Assembly (NCBI GenBank): GCA_037954325.1
Contig: JBBMNZ010000015.1
Span: forward strand, 248,001-312,000
Reading direction: 5' to 3'
From: Fistularia commersonii
Lineage: Eukaryota; Chordata; Actinopteri; Syngnathiformes; Fistulariidae
DNA length: 64,000 nucleotides
Part shown: positions 25,301 to 37,600 of the stretch, one piece after another
How positions within the stretch are numbered: position 1 is the stretch's first letter
Layout of the letters: the number at the start of each line of letters is the position of its first letter
Notes under the pieces: model-generated
Database searches by the model: none
Seen by the model: the letters and a program-made list of their open reading frames with translations, nothing else
Told to the model about the DNA's origin: nothing
Program-made: the position numbers and the translations under genes

Positions 25301-28300
25301 GTCATGTCAGTACTTTCATCCACAGAAAAAGTAGGCAATAAAGTCTTCTTTCACTCAACCGTGTTTTAAATCAGTGGCCATTTCTCAAATTCGATCAGCA
25401 ACCATATTTCTACTCAGGCTTATATTTGCCAGCATCTCCTTTTTGTCTGGACATAAGACATTGAACTCTTTCATCATGCAGCTCTTCCTTCAGAAATTCT
25501 CCCTCGGTAATTTGTCAGGCTGATTTGACAATCTCCTCTGCTACGATAAAACTTGCTTTCACAGCAGCTTCACTTTGTGATCTTGCACGGGTAAAAAACT
25601 GCTGAAATGTCAGATCCTTCTTTAACTCTTCTGCTTTCTGCATCTGCTGCTCTGCATCCAGGTCTTTCAGGTTACCCTTAGGTTTTGTCTCAAGTGCCGC
25701 CACAGATTAAATTATTTGATTACAGCCACATTAGCTCAACAAAGGAGACACATGGGTTTACCAGCAATGTCAGTAAACATACTCAGCGTCCCATCGGTTT
25801 TTAAAAGCTCTGTTTTCAGAATCAACTTTTCTCTTGGGCATCTTTGCAATAACTAACAGCAACAGAAGCTAGACTTGATTGACACGGGAAAAGCGTGGCA
25901 AGGCAGCTGAAGCGTTGCATTATGGGATCTGTAGTATTGTGTTATCAGCGCTTCACATCAACAGGTCATTAATAACAATAATGTAAAATGATCTTGCAGG
26001 TCAATATAATTACACTGCGGGCCAAATTTGGCCCGCGGCCTGAGTTTGACACATGTGCTCTAGGCAATCTGCCTGGCAGCTCCAATTCCAGCATCCTTCT
26101 ACCAATATATATACTATCCCTCCAATGTGTGTGACCAAACCATCTCAGTCTAGCTTTTTGATATTCTCTCTAACATCTAACGTGCTGTCCCACTGAGACT
26201 CATTCTGGATCCCATCTTTCCTTGTCTGTCCCAAAGAACCTCATCATCTTTACCTCTGCTTCCTCCAGCACTGCTCCCTGTTATTTTGTAAATGGCATGG
26301 CCTCCAAACCAGACAGCATTGCTGGTCTCACATCTGTCTTTTCCTTTCATTCAGGCTGATACTGTTCTATTGCATAGTACCCCTGCCTGCATGGACCTGC
26401 CTTTGCTCTTACCCTATGTCCCTGCCTTTTCTGGAAAAAATATTCACTACAGCCATTTCCATCCTTTTTGCAAATTCTACCACCATCTGTACCAATTACC
26501 ACTCTCACCTCTGGGGATATTCTGCCTCACTTCATCAAACTCATTCCAGAATAGAATTCCTTCCTCTCTAACTCACATCCCACCTGTAGCTACTAACAAC
26601 ATTGAGCATCACACCTAACAGACATATATCTGACACTCTTTTTACTTCCAGAACATTCCAAACAAAAACTTCCAAGACAACTCCTTCTCAACTTCTCTTC
26701 CTGTCAGTACCATGATTGTACAACTTAAACCTGCTCCTAAGCTACTAGCCTTTCTACTTTTCCATCTCATCTCCTGAACACAGTATACAGTAAACCCTCG
26801 TTCATTGCAGGGGTTACTAAAAATAACCCGCAATAGGTTAAATCCGTGAAGTAGTCAGCTTTATTTTTTACAATTATTAAAGAGTACAATACTGTACTAT
26901 AGAATAAAACCAAAGCTCAAAACCTATATTCAGGCCCAAGCGTTTTTTTTTTAAATAAAAATATAATTTTTTTTTTTTTTACAAATAACTATCATAGTTT
27001 TTATAAAACCTGTACAGTAAAAGGCTTGGTAAGGTAAGAAAAAGCAATATATATAGTGGTACCTTTATTTTAGATGCCAACTCACATGTCTCAATGTCTC
27101 AACTCACAATAGCTTACTCGCTTTTGACTGTACAGTTGAGCATAGTCAAATTAAAATTTTCCCAAGTCTCCCCCTCTTTCCCTTTCTCACCTTCCACACA
27201 CTTAGTGTGTTTGAGTATTAGGGGTGATACTTGATTAGAATAGAACTTTATTAATTCTAAAGAAAAATATTTTGCTGGAAGGCTCAAACATTATATTGAT
27301 TTACTTGAAACATTGATTTTATTGGTGTCAGGTTTCCTTCTTGCGGAAAGGGCAGGAGTTATATCATTTGATGGCCACAGGTAAGTTAGCTAATCTATGG
27401 TGTTCTGTGGCTCTCCTCAGTGGTCTATGGCTAAAAGTGCTCTGGTTTGACTTCAGTACATCTTGCAAGGGGTGAGAGGCATTGTCCCTGATACAGAGCA
27501 TCTTCTTCAGCATCCTCCTCACAGACACCTTCACTAACAAGCCCAATTCAACTCCCAGGATGGAGCTAGCCTTCCTGTTGAGTTTATTAGGACTATGAGC
27601 ATCAACCATTAGCCTCCTGCCCCAGCACACCACAGCGTAAAGGATGCTGACGCAGGACACAACCATGTGGTAAAACATCTTTTGAGCACTCTAGGGACGA
27701 GGCTGTCAGGGCCCGCAGTCTTTCCTGTCTGGAGAGGACTGAACTCTCTTCTCACGTCCTCCCTTGTGATGACAGTGGAAGCCAGCGGGTCTTCAGAGAG
27801 CCCTGATGGGGAAGGGGAGCAGAGCTGAAGTGAATAGGTAGGAGCTGGGAAGGTTGTTCAGGAGAGCTGATGTGGCTGAAAGGTAGAGGGGGAAGGGTGA
27901 TAAGGTGAGTGGTAGTGGGGAGGTGAACAGCCAATCAGGGTTTTGGGAGGGGGTTGAAGTTAGGGGGATGGGCAGAGGTGGGATGAGTGTGTAGGGGGAG
28001 GGGAGCAAAGAGAGTACAAAACCTGTTAAAGAACATCTTTAACTCATTGGCCTCCAGTTGGTCTCCTTCCATCCCCTGGCCCCTGTTTTCATGTCCATGC
28101 TTCTTTGATGTTAGCATACAGCAGATTCAGGGTTTTATCCTCTGATCTTAAAGCCTACAAACTGTTTCAAAGTTGGAAGGGTTGTTTTAGGGGCAACATG
28201 GTTGAAATCCCCATTGATCACGACAAAGGTATTGGGGTGCAGTCTGTAGTCTTGAAGATGTCAGCAGCTCACGATGTGTCTGCTGTCGGAACGTAAACAA

Positions 28301-31300
28301 CAATAATGGCCCTGGAAAACTCTCTAGGCAAATAAGATTTAGCGTTAACAGTTCAATGTCCGGTGCACACACGTTCTTTCACTGTAATGTGTCCAGGGTT
28401 GCACCACTTGTTAATGTAAACAGTGACCTCACTTCCCGTATCCTTACCGATGTCTCTACAACGCCTGTCCTCTGACACCAACTGAAAGCCAGCTTAACTC
28501 TCGGTCAACTCCATGATGTTGTCGTGCAGCCATGTCTCCATGAAACACATGACCGAGCTCTCACAAAACACCCCCTCGCTTCTTGTGAGTGCGGTTTACT
28601 CGTCCAACTTATTGGCCTGTGATCTAATAATTATGGAGGGGTCAGTATCTCCTCTTCTTCAGCGATTGTCTCCTTCCGGCTCTGGAGCCCTGTTTTTTCC
28701 TCTTCAACTCCTTGGGGATTTAGTGTCTCTCGCCTGTCACGCCGCTATGTCGGAGTCCCAAGAACTGATCCCCGGTGTAAACAATGGAGTCCCGGCTCGC
28801 CTCTGCCAGGACCTGCATCCAGCACACTTGAAAGAACTCAGGATGCTCAAAAAACAAGAAAAATACGCTGGACCCCACATTGTTCTACTATTAATTGTTA
28901 CTACTTACGGAGAACTGCAGGAGCAAAAATCAGTGGAAATGAGACTATACGGGAAAAAGAAAAAGAATGTACGGGGGCAAGCTGGCAAGCCGCTGCCCTT
29001 TGAGCCATTGAAATGGATTATTAAGCTTGTTGCATATTAATATTTCTTCAGTAGTAATTTCATCCAGCTGGCACAAGGTGGAGATTGGCATCATCTCAGG
29101 TTGTACCATCTCTGTGACGCTATTCTCCCTGGCCATTAATATGCTCACCAAGTCTGCTGAGCCAGAGGGCAGAGGGCCCCTGATGAGCTCTGGACAAGGA
29201 CAGCCACCCATTAGGGCATTTATGGATGACCCAACAGTCACCACAGAATCAATTCCTGGATGTCGGTGGATTCTAAAGGGGGTGGAGAAGATGATAGTGT
29301 GGGCTCGAATGAGCTTCAAACCTGCCAAATCTAGGTCAATGGTGCTCAGGAAAGGGAAGGTAGAAGACAAGTTCCGCTTCAACATCGCAGGTGCAGCTAT
29401 CCCTACAATCTCAGAGAGACCAGTCAAGAGTCTGGGCAAGATGTTTGACAGCTCTCTCACAGAAATAGCATCCATCCAGACAGCTTGTGGTGAGTTGGAT
29501 GTCTGGTTGAAGTCTGTGGACAAGTCCGGTCTACCTGGAAAATTCAAGACTTGGGTCTACCAGCACGGCATCCTCCCCAGGATCCTGTGGCCGCTCCTCA
29601 TCTATGCCGTTCCACTCTCCACAGTAGAGACCCTGGAGAGGAAAGTCAGTAGCCACCTCCAGAGATGGTTGGGTTTACCAAAGAGCTTGAGCAGCATTGC
29701 TCTCTATGGGCGCAACAACAAACTGCAGCTGCCCTTCAAGTCCTTGGAGGAGGAGTTCAAGGTAGCCAAAGCCAGAGAGGTGGTGCTGTACAGGGATTCC
29801 AGCGATCCGAAGGTGGCTAATGCTGGAATCCAGGTAAGGACAGGCAGGAAGTGGAAGGCAGAAGAGGCTGTAGAAACAGCTGAAGCTAGGCTGCGCCATA
29901 GGACTCTGGTGGGAGTCGTCGCACGGGGCCGAGCTGGGCTAGGTTCCTTCCCAACCCCCCAAATGAACACCAGGGGGAAGGAGAGGAGGCGCCTGGTCCA
30001 AGAGGAGGTGAGAGCGTCTGTGGAGGAATCGAGATCTTGAAAGGCGGTGGGCATGAGACAGCAGGGAGCCTGGACAAGATGGGTAAATACGCTTGAGAGA
30101 AAAGTTACCTGGACAGACATCTCGAAAGCTGAGCCTCATCGCATCAAATTTCTTGTCCAGGCAGTGTACGATGTGCTGCCCAGTCCATTAAACCTGCATA
30201 CTTGGGGCTTAGCAGAGTCGCCAGCCTGCCCATTGTGTTCTAAGAGAGGCACCTTAGAACACGTCCTAAGCTGCTGCACCACAGCATTAGGAGAAGGGCG
30301 CTACCGATGGAGGCATGACCAAGTCCTGAAGACCATCGCTGAGGCACTCAGCACAAGGTTGGTTTGGGCAAAGCAATTCCGCCCTGAGAAGAACTCCAAT
30401 GGCTTTGTCGGGAGCAGGCGGCCACTGCTAAAAGAACACCCGCAGGCATCCTGACATCTGCAAGAGACTGGCAGCTGCTAGTGGACCTTGAAGAACAGCT
30501 TAAGTTCCCTAGCCATATTGCAACCACCACCCTCCGTCCTGACATTGTCCTTGTATCAGAGCCCACCACTCAAGTGATAATGCTGGAGTTGACCGTCTTG
30601 TGGGAAGACCACCTGTAAGGGGCTTTTGAGAGGAAGCTCTCCAATTACACGGGACTGGTCAATAAGTGCCAGCAAGCAGGATGGAGGGCAAAATGCCTTC
30701 CAGTGGAAGTGGGCTGCAGGGGCTTTGTGGCCCGGTCCTATGCCAGTGCTCTGGGTTGTCTGGGCATTGTTGGGCGGCATAAGAGAAGAGCCATCCGCAA
30801 TACCACCGAAGCGGCTGAGAGGGCCTCAGAGGAGAGTCATGGAGTCATGGCAGCTAGCGTGCCAACTGGAGACAAGCCGGGGTCTGATCAGCCCTGGCTG
30901 GGTCACCTGGATGAGGGTGTATGATGTTGAAAGACCCGAAACACCCAATTATTCCAGGAACATCACTGAGGATGTGTCCATGTGCATCAGTATATTTATT
31001 TACACAGGTTGTTGCATATTCATATTTCAATATTTGAATACATACATTTGAAGTTTAAACTGAAGTTTTGTTTATTTTACATCAGTCAACTACACGCAAC
31101 GTTTGATGGTGCAGGAAGCACCACTTGAACACATTTTTTCAGAACAGTGGGAAATTGGCAAGTATTGATATCAACTTTTTAACTTTTTTTTTTTTATTGA
31201 CATCAACTTTTTCAACAGTCATAGAAGGAAAAAAACTAATTATTGCATTTCAGTCAGAAACTCCCTGCAACGATTCCTTTCCAAAACTGAACAGACTTAA

Positions 31301-31606
31301 CAAACTTTGTGGCCCTCCTCACCATAACTACGTTTACTTCTTAGGATAAAACATTTATTTAGATAGAAATGATAGTTTAAAATAGTATAATTTCAAAGAA
31401 TGCAACACAAAGAATTTCAACAGTTGTCCATTGTTGGCCTTTTACATAAAGAATATAAATCACAACCAAATGTAAATGATCAAAATGTTAATAGTATGCT
31501 CTATAACATGCTAAAATACACTTACACATTATCTCAATTGATACTTAAATAAGCTTACTAAAACTATATTACATAGTTAACACTTGTGTGGTGTTCGGGT
31601 CTGTGG

Positions 31607-31639
<33 letters not shown>

Positions 31640-34600
31640 TACACACACAAAAAAGTGAAAATGGATCCCACAGACCCGAACACCACACAAGGGTTAATCA
31701 AAATACATATCTCAAAACCCCCACCATTTATTAACCATAAATCCATATCAATCAAATGTAGCCTCACCATGACCATGAGTTTACAAGTATAGTGTTTTTC
31801 CTTTTGATTAGTCCACACTTGGCCTTTGTAAACACTTAAGTCTAGCATTAATTTAATTTCACTCAACATTTCCAACATTTTGTCTCTGAATTAGAACCCA
31901 GAAGTGTTTAGTTTCAACAGGCCACACTGCATACTACTAATGCTGTTAATTTTCTCAGCAAAGTTAGGAATGATAACTTTGCTGAGAAAATAAACGCACT
32001 AGCCCATTATGGTTTGTGTGTTGGTTATTTAAGATAAGGGGGGAAGAGCTCCTGCGATGCACAAACCTATTCTGGCATAAAGCGCACAGAACACATTGGA
32101 GATTGTAGTTTTTGATGTCAGTCCAGGCTGTCATGATCATGCCCTTCAACAGATCAAAGCACTTACATCTCAGATCGGTTAGTCTTCTCTCTCTCTCTCT
32201 CTCAATAGTCTGGAGTCCATTACATTGTGCATGAGCATCAGAACATTTTCTGTAGCAGTCATGGATCAGCAATGTTCCCCTGACTCATCTGTGATTCCCA
32301 TCCAGGAGTTTTATGTCAGTAATGACTGATCCATTTGGCTTCATCCAACAGAAGGCCTTCTGTTACATAACCAAGTTTATGCTGGGTTCAATTGACAGGA
32401 ACACATATAGCCTTGCAGTTTGATCTGGTTAGACTGTGAAGCTGCAAACCTATCAGGGTGCCCATGCCCTGTCAGCTGCTGAAAAATCCTGAAGTTGTAG
32501 TCTCAAACTAAACTACAAACTAATAAAGTTTACCTGGTCCTGAGAACTACTTTTTTGGACCATGGTGGTGATATATCCTGTAAATATACTGTAGGTAGAC
32601 ATCAAATCGTTTCACATTCTCTCTCAGAACAAGAAAGAAGGAAGTCTGGAATCAATAATGAAAGGCCAAATGGCAGGCTAAATGTACAGGGTCACCTGCA
32701 CCAACAAGGCCTACTATTGTGACAGACAACATACCATGATGGTCCATCACATCAAGAAATCTAACATTTGGACAGTTACTGTATGTTTTGCTGATTGTGC
32801 TTTTGCTGTAATCATGACCGACATAAAACTGGAGGCATGTCTTTTAAAAGACTGTTTGATGTCCTGTGTTGCCCATCCAAACAAAGCAGGGGAAGGTAGC
32901 ATTGAACGTTTGAAAGGGGCTTGAAAGATAAAAATCAAGTCATCATCTGTATGAATACATTGGGGGGGGTAAAAACCTCTACTCAGATTGTATTGAATAT
33001 ACCAGCCATTTTCACATTTGATGTCCAATAAAGATATTTTTTTGACTTAATTTTAAGATTCTTTAAGTCTTGGTCTTGGTGTTTTAGACCCCAATGGAGA
33101 GATCTTGCATTTTGTTCTGTTTTCTAATCATGTGTCTGAATTATCCTTAATAGGGCCACAAGAGGACAACGGGCAAAAAAGATTTGAAAGAGAGAAGGGA
33201 CAACGAGGAGAGCAAGGAGAATGTGAAAACCAAGTCAGATGACTCTGGAGGAGAGAAGAGTGATGATGATGAACTGCAGAAAAATGGATTGAAGAAAAAA
33301 GGTAAATGAGGTGGATGTAGCATGTTGGAAATGCATGCAAAAGCACAAACCACATAGTAATAGGGAATGCAATATGATGTTGTGTAAGTTACTCGTATGA
33401 TTGATTTATACAAAAATACATTGAATAAATTGAAGTTTGAGAGTTCACTAGGCACTGCTTTTTGGTCAAGTTTTCCATTGTTATTATAAATGTCTTATTA
33501 CATTTGTCATTTGAAATGGGACAACTTTTTGGGCAAGAAAAAAATGCTCGTAGCAAAAGGGCACAAGTGTAATTTTGAAACTGTACTATAGTTATTCTTG
33601 TGGTTCGACGGGAATGTCCATGGACTATGGTGTTTGCAGATGACATTGTGATCTGAAAAATCTGTCCCCAAACTTTTTGACATGTGAATGATGAAATATG
33701 TGGCACCACAAATTTTAACAATGGAAAAAATACAGTTCTCCTATGTTCTTAATCATGATAAACATCACCTGATAATGAAACATGCAACTGTTCTTGACAG
33801 ATAGTCTTAGAAATGAGCGTGTTTGGTGAGAAAACTATTGCAGTAATTGAGGAAGTTGGCTTAAAAAGATCCAAGCCTTTTAGGTGGGTTAATTGAAGAC
33901 TTATCAATTGCCCAGCAGTAAATTAAATTGTGAATCGTTCTAGTGTGCTATAGTTTTTTCTGAGTACAGCACATTTGTTCATTATATTAATTTGTGGGTA
34001 TCCTCAGCTAGTTTTTTATGTTGTTGCAGTTATTTAAAACTGCCATTTCAGTTACATTTAATCAACTTTTCATTCATTAATTAATTTGCCTCTATGAATA
34101 TTGTTTTCACTTTGTGATTCTAAAAAGGAAACAAAAAAAAATGGGTTCCCTTGATGATTGAAGTAAAGCCGGAAGGTCCCAGGGAGCGCTCAGCAAACAG
34201 GAATAACAGCAAACAAAATGAAAACATTCGCCTGGCTTCCAACACCAGGAATGACCTGAGAGGTGAGTTGGCCTCATCACTGCTCCGACCAGTTATGCAT
34301 AGTATTACTTTAGGTGATGTGCAAAGCAATATTTTTCTTTATTTGACAGAGCTCTAAAATTTGATGGTATAATGGCAAGAATCAAGATTTTTAATTGTTG
34401 TGCAGGCACAGTGAAATTTTGCAACAAAAGCCCCTGGCTCAGCCTATGTACAGGATTAAAATAAGAATACATAGACTGGCAAGTTATATACATAGTGCAC
34501 AGTTTTACACATAGTGTGGATGGCATGAATGGTGATATAAATGCGACTGAATTTACAGTGCAGCTTTGTGCAAGGGTGGGTGTGAAATTGTCTGTGGGGG

Positions 34601-37600
34601 GGCGTCTGAGGATAGAGTGGTTGTCTGCAGGGGGCATTGTATGAGTGTGTGGGTTCAGGTGGGAGTGCTCTGCTGGGGATTGGGTGAGGTAGCTTGGGGG
34701 GGCATGGGGGGGTGAGATTGCTTTTACAGCTCTTGGGTAAAAGTTGTTTTTCAGTCACTATGTGTGGGTATTGATTGTCCTGTATCACTTTACTGGTGGG
34801 AGTGGCAAAAACAGGCTGTTTCCCGGTTGGGAAGGACACGCCGTAATCTTCTTGGCTGCATCTGGGCATTGTAGATAGAGCCCAGATCTGGGAGAAGGTG
34901 GCCCAGATCTGGCCCTGTGCTGTTCTCACCACCCAGGTCAGCTCCTTTCTGTCGCATACCGTTCAGCCACCAAACCACACTGAAGCACTGAGACAGAGGA
35001 TCTGTAGAAATTGATGAGCAGCTGAGACGCTCGCTTTAGCTTCCTGAGGAACAAGATTCGTTGCTGGGCTTTCTTACCAGGTTTGAGGTGTTTGTGGACC
35101 AGGTCAGATTGAATGAGATGTGGATGCCCTGAAGCTGTCAACGCACTTCAATAGAGGCTGGTGCTGCATAGGAAGATGTGTAGCATCTCCGCAGCTTGAC
35201 AAGTCCAAGCGAGCAAATAAACTGTTCAGGGTGTCAGGCAGGATGGGGTCGAGGCTGACCTGCTGGGCTCTGCCTCTGTAGTCAGTGATGGCCTTGGTAC
35301 CTGTCCACATATGTCATGGGACGTTGCTGTTGAAGTGGTCTTTAGTGCATTGTTTGTATCTGTTTTTTGCCAGCTGTGTGCCATTTCTCAGATCCCTCGG
35401 GGCCCTGCTGTTGGCCAGCCCCTGCTCTATAGGCGGCATCCCACACTTTGAGCAGGGGCCTCACTGTCCTGTCCATCCATGCATTTGGTTTGGAAAGACA
35501 GTGATTGTCTTTATGGGTAGGACAATGTTGGTGTGGAAAAAAAAAACATGACAAGACAGCTGATGTGTAGTCCTCAAGATCAGCACCCTCTTTCAATACC
35601 CCACCGTCTGTGTGTTCAAAGCAGTCTTGTGGGGCGGAGGAGGCTTCTAGTCGAGACTTTGAACGTTCTGATGATGGGTTTTGACCTGCAGATGAAAGGT
35701 TTGTAGGCAGGGATCAGTTCTACAGAGATGTGATCTGACATTCCAAGGTGGGGGGATGCTGCTGCCTTCTATTCACCTGGAATGTTGCAGTATACCTGGA
35801 CAAGTATATTATTATCCCTCGTTGGAAACTTTCCGTATTGAGCACAGGCTTTAACTCTGTGTGATTGAAATCACTGGCTACAGTCACAGCAGCTTCTGGA
35901 TTCGCATCCATCTGGCTGCTAATCAGGCTGTAGAGTTCCCCCAGTGCTAACTTAGCATTAGCTCGCAGCAGTGTAAAGGCTGCTACAATAATAACAGAGC
36001 TGAGTTCTCTGACCATTTTATATGGTCTGCATTTCACTGCAAGGTATTCCAATTCAGGGGAGCGGGACGTTCCGATAATTTTCGTAGCTGTGCACCAAGA
36101 GTTGTTAATGTACGGTGCCAAACCTCCTACCTTGGACATGCCTGAAGCTGCCGTCCGTCGGCACAGGTCATAGGGTACCCCACTACCTCCACTGTGCAAT
36201 CGGGTCGTGTTGTCGTCCAGCCAGGTCTTGGTGAAGGTTGCCACACAGCTCTCGCAACGAAAAGAGGGGGAAAGGTTTGTGTGTGCGTGTGTGCGTGTGT
36301 GCGTGTGTGCGTGTGCGTGTGTGTGCGTGCGTGCGTGCGTGTGTGTGTGCGCGTGCCTGCACACATATTACTAGCTATTTAAGACTTTTTAGCCAAGAAT
36401 TTACGTTTTGTTCTCTCATTTAAAATCATAGCTAAATTCTCTTCTCTCATTTCAAATTCTGTTCAACTGTTATGTTCCATGCAACTGTTCTGGCAAGATG
36501 TTAATGTAAAGGGATTTTTGGTGGTTGTCTGATCAGACTGGCATAGCCAAAAGTATGAGCAACAGTGGCGTGATGACCAAGATGAGGTGTCCAGTGTGAA
36601 GAGTGAGGGTGCAGCATTCCATGGAGGCTTCAGAGGTCGTGGACGTGGTAGAGGAAGAGGCCGGGGAAGAGGCAGAGCTAGTGGGAGAGGTATGTATTTA
36701 TTTTCAGCTGTAAATGACACATGAAGAGATCCTTTATGCAAAAACTGCAAGTATGGCAACAGATACTTGTGCTCTCCAATTTTCATCTAATGTTCCTTGC
36801 ACGTCTTGTGGTATTTTTTTTTCTTATTTTCTTAAAACTAATCTGACATAAAGGTGCATTTACCACCAGAAACTTAGTACAGTACCAGAGCTGTTACCAA
36901 AGATTTTAACCTATAGATATGCTGAAGAAGTGATGAGGTCTTCATGTCTCTTCTCTGACAAAAAATAGTGGAGAGGACACAGCCAACTCTGATCTCAGCA
37001 TTGTTGCAAAATAAAAATAAAATGAATGCTAGAAATCATAATTTCTTGGTCTGGGAGAGAGATGATTCTTAGTAAAGACGCATTCTTTAGTTCCCTCCCT
37101 GATTCATAAAGGAATATGTATTTCCCAGATAAATATATATATTTTTATTTTTTGTTTCTTTGTTGTGTGTCCGGTTCACCTATATTAAGTAGTGAACTCT
37201 ACCGAATGGTAGTCATCAAAACATCTGTTCTGAAATGTCAGAAAAAAAAAAGTTTTGATACTGCAAGAGTGTTTCCAAAAAGTCGTAAATAACCCTTGCT
37301 ATAAAATATTCACACCATATTGCATTTGTCCCCAAGCACTGTGCTCAGTGTGCTACTTTTTACAGTATTTTATCAACTTCTTACAAAGACCAACCAGATC
37401 ATCTTACGGTAGGGATAGTATTTTGACCACGCAGGGAAAATAGAAAGTAGAAATATATAAGTAGATTGCAATATTTTTTTCTATCTTAAATTTAGAAAGA
37501 GCCAGAGTTATAGTTTCCAATACTTGAACAGAATCCTCCACTTTTAATTCAGCTATGACCCTTCTTATTCAACTCAAATGAAGCTTATCTGCTCTTGGGC

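Larger units (their letters stand above)
31029..33153. other. End of larp1 intron 2
   Basis: AT-rich sequence with a piggyBac-like MITE (31577-31697), a perfect hairpin (31950-31990) and a short CT run (32189-32203). No coding exon is supported; short open frames have no recognisable motif. The stretch 33130-33153 ends in the acceptor ccttaatag. Confidence 0.5.

Noticed and set aside
31564..31878. Open frame with CVCVCVCV tract
   Set aside because: Runs through the CA repeat in the loop of the piggyBac-like MITE.
36127..36423. His/Thr/Arg- and Val/Cys-rich open frames
   Set aside because: Translations of the GT microsatellite at 36279-36355.
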